From the NCBI GenBank assembly GCA_020137815.1, contig CM035359.1, forward strand, positions 424,243-488,242: DNA of 64,000 nt. The letters run 5' to 3'. Position numbers and translations under genes: made by a program. The DNA comes from Hormiphora californensis. Taxonomy: Eukaryota > Ctenophora > Tentaculata > Cydippida > Pleurobrachiidae. The notes under the pieces were generated by a model. That model made no database searches, had not been told where the DNA came from, and saw nothing but the letters and a program-made list of their open reading frames with translations. Numbering within the stretch: position 1 is the stretch's first letter; each line of letters begins with the position of its first letter. This document shows, piece after piece, positions 17,401-27,223 of the stretch.

Positions 17401-20400
17401 CCCCGGGGGTTCCACCCTATTTTTGTACGGCCATATACAAAATAATACAAAAAATATGCTCATATACCATCGTCCCTCATATCAGTTAGCCGTTGGGAGG
17501 GGGCGTATCAGTTAGCCTTTGGGAGGGGGCAGGGCGGGGCAGCCACAAGAATCATCTAACCACATATTTTAAGGTGGCTAAGATTTTGAATTATGATCCA
17601 AAATTTAGGATAGTTACAAGTTTTACGAATTTTCTGATATATTATAGGGGATAACTATTGACCACGTTAACCAAGACCCCTACATTTATGGTGTGGCACT
17701 GAAATAGCATCCTTTTTCTAATAGCCCACTGAATTAGCAACTGATCAGATGGGGTGGTGGCACAGGTCAATTAGAGGTAAATAGTTGCCTTGCTAGATAC
17801 GAGGAAAAGAGAGGGGAGAAAGAGAGAGAGATAGGGGAAGAGAGAGGGGAACAAGGAAAAGAGAGACAGAGAGGGAAAGAGACGGAAGGAGACAAAGATA
17901 ATAAGGAACACACAGATATATAAGCGATAGAGCACATGTTCCTTCATCGCTCAACCAATAGGAAAACTCTATCTCAACATCTCTATCTACATAGACTGTC
18001 CAAGACGTCAAGCACTTAATAGTTCGCTTTCCCACCCTCTTGTTGGTTTAGAAATGATTCTGCAGCTGCTGCTTCTATTCCTTCTAAATCCACTGGACAC
18101 TGCTTCTTCAACTGCTGGTGATCAACCCCTTCCGATTTCCAGTGCAACAGCAAAGACTGTGCACGGTGCTTACCCGCCTAATTCAGCGTTCGACGGTGAC
18201 CCCAATACGTTCTACCACACTAATGGAGCAGAACCACCACAATGGTTGAAACTACAATTGGAAGAACCTGCTTTGGTGTCACGAGTTGTCATAGTTAATA
18301 GGTAGGAGGGATAGTGCAGTCATACTGCTTCGGCAGTGCTTATAATAAAATTATAACGATACAGAGAAGATGATCCATCAAACAAAGTTGCTGAGAATTT
18401 CCTATCATTTTCAGGCATACTAGTTCTGGTTCTGTTTCTGTTCAAATAATCGGACGGTTACTTGGTACCCATGTGTATTTGTATGATGCTAATGGTACGA
18501 CACAGATTGCTGACTGCGGCAAGATAACAGAGGTTAACACAGAGAATGGAGAGGACCTCACCTCTCAAACCTACACTCTGCCTTGTGACTCTTCGCAGTT
18601 AGCATCTTATGTTAAGTTGGAAGATTCAGAAAGCTCATTGGGTGACGGGTCAATTGTTATGAATATTGCGGAAGTGAAGGTCTACGGAACAAATTGGACA
18701 ACTGGTAGGCAGAGAAAAAGAATGACTACTTGACAAACAAACAGAACTTCACAAATAGTCCTGACTTCTACAGACAAGAAACATTCATTTCATATTACAC
18801 ATGCATTAGCAGGCACTCACACTCACCTTACCCTCCGTTTTTAATATCTTACCTTAGAAATCCCACAGGTTAAAAAAATTTTAAGGTAGGCAGAAAAAAC
18901 AGTTTTTAAGGTTGACAAGATACCTAAAACTATTCTCACATCGTATTTTTTCCGATTTTTCATGAGTGGGGGCCGGGGGAGGGGGTTTTAAGTTCCAATC
19001 TATTTTTTTTGTACGGTCATATTCAAAACAATACAACAAAAAACATGCTCATGTATCATCTAGGAACGTTTTTGGTTCCATTATCACGCTTCATATTTCC
19101 AAAAAGTATGATACAAACAGAGAAAGCTCACGAATTGGAAGTTCGGTATGTTTGATAATGAAAAATTAAAACATGTTTTTATGTTACAACTAGAATAATA
19201 AGTTAATTTTTATACTTTTTAAAGGATATATTATGTACTTTTTTCTGAACAATCCCATCCTTAGATCAAACGAAAAGATAACGTTAGAGGAGTACAGTGA
19301 CACACTCGGCGGAGTATTTTTAACCCTCCTCCTATTTGATTCCCAGCCCCACATTTCCTCACCCCGGTTCCTGGAGAACTTTGTACTCAACTATTACTCC
19401 CAGGTATGTGTGTCATTGAACATTTAACACGTGGAACACGTGGATATTTATATGGACAACATGTTTGCTAAAGTTATCAGTGTTGTTAGAAATATATTTG
19501 TATTGGGCAGACTATCTCCCCGCTATGCAATGTCCTGCAGAATCCTGGTGAACGGTAAAACTAATTTAGTCCGCTAACCATATGATATATTTGGGTAGAC
19601 TATATCCTGGTCAGGATCGTTAAAATAAAACCTCGTTTACAACTAATAAAACCCCGTGTTTCAGATAGATTACAGGGATCTAGGTAATCTGGAAGACCTT
19701 ACAAAGGCAGATGAGAAGATGAGGGATATGTTTACTGGCAATGGGATGGACTCTCCACCTGAGGTTAGATAGTTGTGATATATGTGTGAAGTGTGAAGTG
19801 TGAAGTACACCTGAGGTTAGATAGTTGTGATATGTGTTTGTGAAGTGTGAAGTACACCTGAGGTTAGATAGTTGTGATATGTGGGGGGGGGGGCCAACGA
19901 ATTTTTTATATATTTCCTTAATTTTGGAATTTTTTATTCGGGGCCTGGCAAGGCCCCCCGACCCGAATATAACCCAAACTCAACCCATCCCCCCTAAAAC
20001 ATCCCCCCTAAAACTAAAACAACGGGGCCGAGCCGACAGGCCCTTAATACCAGATGAAAAAAAAACCATAAACCATAAAACCATAAAACCATAAAACCAT
20101 AACCATAGATATTTTTAGAGTGAAAGTTTTGAAGCCCCCTGAAGTAGTAGAGAGGTGTTCTATGGCTCGTTGGAAAGGTCTCGAGGTCCCGCGACGTATA
20201 GGGGGTGTGGCGATGGCCATACCCAAACCTATAAGGGGTAGGACGCGAAAAACAGTCAAAATAAGGGGTATACAGAACTCGGCAATTAGAAGGAGTAGAA
20301 AGGTGTTCTAGGGTGCGTTCGAAAGCTCTCGAGGTGCTGAAGTAATTGGAATGTAATTGGAAGTAATTACATGAAATTAAAATGTAATTACATGTAATTA

Positions 20401-23400
20401 AAGGGTAATTACATGTAATTAAAAGGTCTAAATGACCCCAAATGACAATTCAGACATATTTTGACATATTTTGAGGCCCTGAGACCAGCGGGTGGCCAAA
20501 TTTAATCCGGTTTCGGGTCGGCTGACGTAAAAACTCCGCGTTTTGGTCGATAACCATAAAACCATTCGGGGCCTGGTAAGGCCCCCCGACCCGAATATAA
20601 CCCAAACTCAACCCATCCCCCCTAAAACATCCCCCCTAAAACTAAAACAACGGGGCCGAGCCGACAGGCCCTTAATACCAGATGAAAAAAAACCATAAAA
20701 CCATAAAACCATAACCATAAAACCATAACCATAGATATTTTTAGAGTGAAAGTTTTGAAGCCCCCTGAAGTAGTAGAGAGGTGTTCTATGGCTCGTTGGA
20801 AAGGTCTCGAGGTCCCGCGACGTATAGGGGGTGTGGTGATGGCCATACCTAAACCTATAAGGGGTAGGACGCGAAAAACAGTCAAAATAAGGGGTATACA
20901 GAACTCGGCAATTAGAAGGAGTAGAAAGGTGTTCTAGGGTGCGTTCGAAAGCTCTCGAGGTGCTGAAGTAATTGGAATGTAATTGGAAGTAATTACATGT
21001 AATTAAAGTGTAATTACATGTAATTAAAGGGTAATTACATGTAATTAAAAGGTCTGCATGATCCCAAATGATAATTTAAACATATTTTGACGTATTTGGA
21101 GCAATTGGAAGGAGTAGAAAGGCGTTCTAGGGTGCGTTCGAAAGCTCTCGAGGTGCTGAAGTAATTGGAATGTAATTGGAAGTAATTACATGTAATTAAA
21201 ATGTAATTACATGTAATTAAAGGGTAATTACATGTAATTAAAAGGTCTAAATGACCCCAAATGACAATTCAGACATATTTTGACATATTTGGAGGCCCTG
21301 AGACCAGCGGGTGGCAAAATTTAATCCGGTTTCGGGTCGGCTGACGTAAAAACTCCGCGTTTTGGTCGAGGTAAAACCATAACCATAAAACCATAAAACC
21401 ATAGATATTTTTAGAGTGAAAGTTTTGAAGCCCCCTGAAGTAGTAGAGAGGTGTTCTATGGCTCGTTGGAAAGGTCTCGAGGTCCCGCGACGTATAGGGG
21501 GTGTGGCGATGGCCATACCCAAACCTATAAGGGGTAGGACGCGAAAAACAGTCAAAATAAGGGGTATACAGAACTCGGCAATTAGAAGGAGTAGAAAGGT
21601 GTTCTAGGGTGCGTTCGAAAGCTCTCGAGGTGCTGAAGTAATTGGAATGTAATTGGAAGTAATTACATGAAATTAAAATGTAATTACATGTAATTAAAGG
21701 GTAATTACATGTAATTAAAAGGTCTAAATGACCCCAAATGACAATTCAGACATATTTTGACATATTTTGAGGCCCTGAGACCAGCGGGTGGCCAAATTTA
21801 ATCCGGTTTCGGGTCGGCTGACGTAAAAACTCCGCGTTTTGGTCGATAACCATAAAACCATTCGGGGCCTGGTAAGGCCCCCCGACCCGAATATAACCCA
21901 AACTCAACCCATCCCCCCTAAAACATCCCCCCTAAAACTAAAACAACGGGGCCGAGCCGACAGGCCCTTAATACCAGATGAAAAAAAACCATAAAACCAT
22001 AAAACCATAACCATAAAACCATAACCATAGATATTTTTAGAGTGAAAGTTTTGAAGCCCCCTGAAGTAGTAGAGAGGTGTTCTATGGCTCGTTGGAAAGG
22101 TCTCGAGGTCCCGCGACGTATAGGGGGTGTGGTGATGGCCATACCTAAACCTATAAGGGGTAGGACGCGAAAAACAGTCAAAATAAGGGGTATACAGAAC
22201 TCGGCAATTAGAAGGAGTAGAAAGGTGTTCTAGGGTGCGTTCGAAAGCTCTCGAGGTGCTGAAGTAATTGGAATGTAATTGGAAGTAATTACATGTAATT
22301 AAAGTGTAATTACATGTAATTAAAGGGTAATTACATGTAATTAAAAGGTCTGCATGATCCCAAATGATAATTTAAACATATTTTGACGTATTTGGAGCAA
22401 TTGGAAGGAGTAGAAAGGCGTTCTAGGGTGCGTTCGAAAGCTCTCGAGGTGCTGAAGTAATTGGAATGTAATTGGAAGTAATTACATGTAATTAAAATGT
22501 AATTACATGTAATTAAAGGGTAATTACATGTAATTAAAAGGTCTAAATGACCCCAAATGACAATTCAGACATATTTTGACATATTTGGAGGCCCTGAGAC
22601 CAGCGGGTGGCAAAATTTAATCCGGTTTCGGGTCGGCTGACGTAAAAACTCCGCGTTTTGGTCGAGGTAAAACCATAACCATAAAACCATAAAACCATAG
22701 ATATTTTTAGAGTGAAAGTTTTGAAGCCCCCTGAAGTAGTAGAGAGGTGTTCTATGGCTCGTTGGAAAGGTCTCGAGGTCCCGCGACGTATAGGGGGTAT
22801 GGCGATGGCCATACCCAAACCTATAAGGGGTAGGACGCGAAAAACAGTCAAAATAAGGGGTATACAGAACTCGGCAATTGGAAGGAGTAGAAAGGTGTTC
22901 TAGGGTGCGTTCGAAAGCTCTCGAGGTGCTGAAGTAATTGGAATGTAATTGGAAGTAATTACATGTAATTAAAGGGTAATTACATGTAATTAAAGGGTAA
23001 TTACATGTAATTAAAAGGTCTAAATGACCCCAAATGACAATTCAGACATATTTTGACATATTTTGAGGCCCTGAGACCAGCGGGTGGCCAAATTTAATCC
23101 GGTTTCGGGTCGGCTGACGTAAAAACTCCGCGTTTTGGTCGAGGTAAAACCATAAAACCATAAAACCATAAAACCATAGATATTTTTAGAGTGAAAGTTT
23201 TGAAGCCCCCTGAAGTAGTAGAGAGGTGTTCTATGGCTCGTTGGAAAGGTCTCGAGGTCCCGCGACGTATAGGGGGTGTGGCGATGGCCATACCCAAACC
23301 TATAAGGGGTAGGACGCGAAAAACAGTGAAAATAAGGGGTATACAGAACTCGGCAATTGGAAGGAGTAGAAAGGTGTTCTAGGTTGCGTTCGAAAGCTCT

Positions 23401-26400
23401 CGAGGTGCTGAAGTAATTGGAATGTAATTGGAAGTAATTACATGTAATTAAAATGTAATTACATGTAATTAAAGGGTAATTACATGTAATTAAAAGGTCT
23501 AAATGACCCCAAATGACAATTTAGACATATTTTGACATATTTGGAGCAATTGGAAGGAGTAGAAAGGTGTTCTAGGGTGCGTTCGAAAGCTCTCGAGGTG
23601 CTGAAGTAATTGGAATGTAATTGGAAGTAATTATACATGTAATTAAAGGGTAATTACATGTAATTAAAGGGTAATTACATGTAATTAAAGGGTAATTACA
23701 TGTAATTAAAAGGTCTAAATGACCCCAAATGATAATTTAAACATATTTGGACATATTAGTAGGCCCTGAGACCAGCGGGTGGCAAAATTTAATCCGGTTT
23801 CGGGTCGGCTGACGTAAAAACTCCGCGTTTTGGTCGAGTATATATATAAAAATATATAAAAATATATAAAAATATATAAAAATATATTCGGGGCCTGGCA
23901 AGGCCCCCCGACCCGAATATAACCCAAACTCAATCCATCCCCCCTAAAACATCCCCCCTAAAACTAAAACAACGGGGCCGAGCCGACAGGCCCTTAATAC
24001 CAGATGAAAAAAAAACCATAAACCATAAAACCATAACCATAGATATTTTTAGAGTGAAAGTTTTGAAGCCCCCTGAAGTAGTAGAGAGGTGTTCTATGGC
24101 TCGTTGGAAAGGTCTCGAGGTCCCGCGACGTATAGGGGGTGTGGCGATGGCCATACCCAAACCTATAAGGGGTAGGACGCGAAAAACAGTCAAAATAAGG
24201 GGTATACAGAACTCGGCAATTAGAAGGAGTAGAAAGGTGTTCTAGGGTGCGTTCGAAAGCTCTCGAGGTGCTGAAGGTATTGGAATGTAATTGGAAGTAA
24301 TTGGAATGTAATTAAAATGTAATTACATGTAATTAAAGGGTAATTACATGTAATTAAAAGGTCTGCATGATCCCAAATGATAATTTAAACATATTTTGAC
24401 GTATTTGGAGACCCTTAGACCAGCGGGTGCCCAAATTTAATCCGGTTTCGGGTCGGCTGACGTAAAAACTCCGCGTTTTGGTCGAGGTAAAGTTATATAA
24501 ATAATATATAAAAATATATAAAAATATATAAAAATATATAAAAATATTCGGGGCCTGGCAAGGCCCCCCGACCCGAATATAACCCAAACTCAACCCATCC
24601 CCCCTAAAACTAAAACAACGGGGCCGAGCCGACAGGCCCTTAATACCAGATGAAAAAAAACCATAAAACCATAAACCATAGATATTTTTAGAGTGAAAGT
24701 TTTGAAGCCCCCTGAAGTAGTAGAGAGGTGTTCTATGGCTCGTTGGAAAGGTCTCGAGGTCCCGCGACGTATAGGGGGTGTGGCGATGGCCATACCCAAA
24801 CCTATAAGGGGTAGGACGCGAAAAACAGTCAAAATAAGGGGTATACAGAACTCGGCAATTAGAAGGAGTAGAAAGGTGTTCTAGGGTGCGTTTGAAAGCT
24901 CTCGAGGTGTTGAAGTAATTGGAATGTAATTGGAAGTAATTACATGTAATTAAAATGTAATTACATGTAATTAAAGGGTAATTACATGTAATTAAAAGGT
25001 CTAAATGACCCCAAATGACAATTCAGACATATTTTGACATATTTGGAGGCCCTGAGACCAGCGGGTGGCAAAATTTAATCCGGTTTCGGGTCGGATGACG
25101 TAAAAACTCCGCGTTTTGGTCGAGGTATATAATAAACCCTTTTTTCACCCCTTTTACTTTCAAAAAAGGGGATTATTTCCATCTATTGTTCACTTGAATA
25201 TGTTTCATAGAGTTAATTTAAGTGTTTGAGAGGGTGATAGCTGTTTTACATAATTGAGAATGTGTTCAAAAGTGAATTATGCACTGTCAAAAGTAGAACT
25301 GGTGAAGAGAGGTTCCGGCCTAATAATATCTACCAGTTTTGGTGTGATTTCAATCATTTTTTGTATGTTGATCCGTGCAGATGTACTAGAACTGGTGAAG
25401 AGAGGTTGGGATCGCGAAACTAAAAAAAACAATCATTTTTGACGTCATTTTGACGTCATGACGTTATTGACGCGACGTCACGATGTTACAAACGTCACAT
25501 TGATGACGGAAAATCATCAGGATTATCTAGATGAAGATGCTGACCAAGTTTGAGATCAATTGAATGATATTTGATCCCGCTATGGCGAAAAACAGCTTTC
25601 TGTTTTCACACTTTCGGCACAATTTTTTATATATTTTTATATATTTTTTATATATTTTTATATATTTTTATATATTCAAATGTATTTTTATATATTTTTA
25701 TATATTTTATATATATATAAAAAATTATGTTTTTTTTTTCCAAAAAAAAGGTATATAAAATATATAAAAATATATAAAAAATGAGCGTTGGCCCCCCCCC
25801 CGATATGTGTGAAGTGTGAAGTACACCTGAGGTTAGATAATAGATAGTTGTAATATGTGTGAAGTGTGAAGTACACCTGAGGTTAGATAGTTGTGATATG
25901 TGTGTGAAGTGTGTGGTATACCTGAGGTTAGATAGTTGTGATATGTGTTTGTGAAGTGTGAAGTACACCTGAGGTTAGATAGTTGTGATATGTGTGTGTG
26001 TGTGAAGTACACCTGAGGTTAGATAGTTGTGATATGTGTTTGTGAAGTGTGAAGTACACCTGAGGTTAGATAGTTGTGATATGTGTGTGTGTGTGTGGTA
26101 TACAGTGAGGTTAGATAGTTGTGATATATGTGAAGTGTGAAGTACAACTACACCTGAGGTTAGATAGTTGTGATATATATGTGTGTGGTTTACAGTGAGG
26201 TTAGATAGTTGTGATATATGTGTGTGTGGTATACAGTGAGGTTAGATAGTTGTGATATGTGTTTGTGTGTGTGGTATACAGTGAGGTTAGATAGTTGTGA
26301 TATGTGTTTGTGTGTGTGAAGTACAACTGAGGTTAGATAGTTGTGATATGTGTTTGTGTGTGTGGTATACAGTCGGACCCTGATTTATGGTCGGGACCCT

Positions 26401-27027
26401 GATTTATGGTCGGGTTTACCGGCTAAGATCGTTTCCCCGACCGTCGGGGAAACGATCTTAGCCGGTAAACCGGTATTGATATTCAGCTCAACTTTCCTAG
26501 GGTAACGCCAGGTGAACACCCCCCGTGGGAACTAACCCAACATTTGGTTATGAAATTACCCCTCAACGTTAGCTCACGTAACTCAACATTACCTTTTACA
26601 CTGACATCCCCCCTCTTTACAGGTCCGGATAATAACAATAGATGGAGAGGATAGTGACGCCCCACTATACACTGTTGGCATCTTCCACGAAGAGGAATGT
26701 GTTGCTATGGCAGCGGAACACTCCATTGACACAGCAACCCTGGCCGCCAGTAACGCGGTTATAACCCGGCTGAACTTCGAGCACAGAGACAGGAGTGTCA
26801 GTATTAGGGATATGAACTTTAGTGATGTGGGTGAGGGTGTTCTGGAGAAGGGGAAGGAGTGGGAGGGGAGATTGGGGGAGGTGAGAGGGATGAAGGATGT
26901 GGAGATAGGGAGCAGTGAGAGGAGGGAGACGGTGGTGGTTACCAAGAGTATGGTGCGGGATGTTGAGAAGTTTAGGAGGTTGAGAATCGTGAAAAAGGAG
27001 GAGAAGAAAAAGAAGAAGAAGAAGTAG
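14412..27027 (+). CDS. MRPL44: Mitochondrial ribosomal protein L44, 5 exons over 12.6 kb
   Basis: MRPL44 is an RNase III-fold plus dsRBD protein of the mitochondrial large ribosomal subunit. Exons: about 14412-14552, 15038-15481, 19265-19403, 19665-19763, 26623-27027. Matches: KDDWHIPEH with FSYETELHSFTHRIG (exon 2), SNEKITLEEYSDTLGGVFLT (exon 3, RNase III fold), then PLYTVGIFHEEECVAMA in the dsRBD (exon 5). Exon 2 ends in phase 2 and exon 3 starts in phase 2, which links the parts across a 3.8-kb intron holding two other genes. Apparent frameshifts: near 15225, 15372 and 15450, where homology continues in another frame, and in exon 1, where ATG 14412 (a presequence-like MLVSRSVGRCLG) is out of frame with the downstream TRKEVELMDLERKRQ. 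Catalytic RNase III acidic residues are not evident, as expected for L44. The protein ends in a lysine run. Confidence 0.85.
14553..14798. mobile_element. Foldback element in MRPL44 intron 1
   Basis: TAATGGGATCCCATCAACAG plus AAAACTCTAACTG on the left is mirrored near 14740-14787 on the right. Inner arms read GTTCTTTCTCTGTATTCTC and its complement. The centre is GGCATGCCCGGGCATT. The left arm has an extra insertion of about 24 nt. It begins immediately after the exon-1 donor. Confidence 0.75.
15038..15085 (+). promoter_or_regulatory. Tandem in-frame splice acceptors of MRPL44 exon 2
   Basis: CTGCAG then ATTACGTGAC at 15038 is repeated as CCCAG then ATTACGTGAC at 15074, 36 nt apart. Either acceptor joins exon 1 in the same frame (RLRD...). 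Alternative use would add or remove 12 residues. Confidence 0.7.
15468..15740. repeat. Minisatellite built from an MRPL44 splice donor
   Basis: The exon-2 end reads GAACTTATCAG then GTAACT. About five tandem copies of a 36-70 bp unit follow, each repeating GAGAACTTATCAGGTAACTA plus an ACTAGTAACTAGT stretch and AAAATGAGAAGTT. Every unit carries the last exon bases and a valid donor. Confidence 0.9.
16411..17046 (+). CDS. Secreted F-type-lectin / F5/8C-like protein, copy 1 (nested in MRPL44 intron 2)
   Basis: Two exons, 16411-16652 and 16743-17046, give 181 aa. MILLLLFLLNPLDTASS is a clear signal peptide. The mature part resembles the fucolectin/F5-8-type-C fold: LAFDGNPNTFYHT, then WLNLQLEEPALVSRVVIVNR and RRLIGTHVCLYDADGT, followed by IADCGKI. 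The family usually binds sugars such as fucose in innate recognition, through a His and an NR-x-D-type motif. Here HT and NRLYNYD are in about the right places. Two cysteines (ADCGK, LPCDSS) could pair. The gene lies wholly inside an MRPL44 intron on the same strand, so it needs its own promoter. A TTTAG just before the ATG may be a 5' UTR acceptor. Sugar binding is an inference. Confidence 0.8.
17287..17425. repeat. Two identical perfect palindromes
   Basis: A 42-bp perfect palindrome centred on CCCCCGGGGG (arms CAAAAATAGGGTGGAACCCC and its complement) occurs at 17287-17328 and again at 17384-17425. A repeated AATACAAAAAATATGCTCA linker lies between. It sits between the two lectin-like genes, and only the gene-1 unit carries it. 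Confidence 0.95.
18054..18733 (+). CDS. Secreted F-type-lectin / F5/8C-like protein, copy 2 (nested in MRPL44 intron 2)
   Basis: Two exons, 18054-18301 and 18415-18733, give 188 aa. It is a close paralogue of copy 1, with the same signal peptide (MILQLLLLFLLNPLDTASS), SAFDGDPNTFYHT, WLKLQLEEPALVSRVVIVNR, GTHVYLYDANGTTQIADCG and the same C-terminus ending MTT. The main difference is at the exon junction: NRHTSSGSVSVQIIGRLLG replaces NRLYNYDYVSRRLIG. This loses the acidic residue expected for sugar contact and adds a few residues. Copy 2 may have a different ligand. It needs its own promoter; the repeated GA-rich upstream block is conserved with copy 1. Confidence 0.8.
18956..19264. other. Intron 2 of MRPL44, right part
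   Basis: AT-rich intronic sequence between the second lectin-like gene and MRPL44 exon 3. No feature recognised. Confidence 0.5.
19755..19883. repeat. Minisatellite built from the MRPL44 exon-4 donor, left part
   Basis: Exon 4 ends CACCTGAG then GTTAGATAG. The following repeats carry ACACCTGAGGTTAGATAGTT plus GTGATATGTGTGTGAAGTG, so each includes exon bases and the donor. The array is split by the inserted element at 19884-25801 and resumes at 25802. Confidence 0.88.
19884..25801. mobile_element. 5.9-kb TIR element with G-run termini and satellite cargo
   Basis: The left end is a run of G then CCAACGAATTTTTTATATAT. The right end is the reverse complement of a G run then CCAACGCTCATTTTTTATAT. 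GATATGTG flanks both ends, consistent with an 8-bp target duplication, although the host minisatellite itself contains that word. The inside is mostly tandem satellite. No transposase is visible, so it is non-autonomous. TIR starting in G's with an 8-bp duplication recalls Merlin-type elements, but this is inference. Confidence 0.7.
19940..25130. repeat. Satellite array with about 670-bp units and a 1296-bp higher-order repeat
   Basis: Eight copies of a core (GAAGCCCCCTGAAGTAGTAG, CGAGGTCCCGCGACGTATAG, GGTATACAGAACTCGGCAAT) recur, with TAATTACATGTAATTAAA sub-repeats and an optional GC-rich head (TTCGGGGCCTGGCAAGGCCC). 20564-21860 and 21861-23156 are nearly identical, a higher-order unit of 1296 bp. 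Recurrent 63-aa frames on + and 80-100-aa frames on - come from the repeat and are not called as genes. Confidence 0.92.
25802..26365. repeat. Minisatellite built from the MRPL44 exon-4 donor, right part
   Basis: About a dozen further copies of the GAGGTTAGATAGTTGTGATA unit, with TGTGTG length variation and GTATACAGTGAGGTTAG variants. It continues the array interrupted at 19883. Confidence 0.9.
26413..26471. repeat. Perfect 59-nt inverted repeat
   Basis: GGTTTACCGGCTAAGATCGT plus TTCCCCGAC is followed, after one central base, by its exact complement. The preceding TACAGTCGGACCCTGATTTA resembles the pogo-like terminus at 60643, so this may be a derived MITE. Confidence 0.85.
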
Positions 27028-27223
27028 ACTGATAGTGATGAGAAGGATACTGATGAGAAGTTGTTAGCAGATGGAAGATGATTGTGTGTTTTTGGTAACT
27101 TATTATTTTTATTCTTTCCATTGGTTTTGTAGAGCAAAATAGTTTACTTTCTTATCAAATATTCTGGCATCTTCCCAAATTTCTAAAAAAATAAGATCTT
27201 ACCTTACTTCACCCACCAGTAAG

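Larger units (their letters stand above)
15879..18955 (+). repeat. Tandem duplication of about 1.6 kb carrying the two lectin-like genes
   Basis: Upstream flanks (TCCAAAATTTAGGATAGTT phrase, GATCAGATGGGGTGGTGGCA phrase, GA-rich tract, CATGTTCCTTCATCGCTCAA phrase), coding exons and 3' flanks (CATTCATTTCATATTACACA) recur in the same order at 15879-17270 and 17480-18955. The copies are diverged but clearly paralogous. Confidence 0.9.

Noticed and set aside
20044-24884. Recurrent 63-aa (+) and 80-102-aa (-) open frames, eight near-identical copies
   Set aside because: They follow the satellite unit exactly on both strands, have no family signature, and vary only as the repeat varies.
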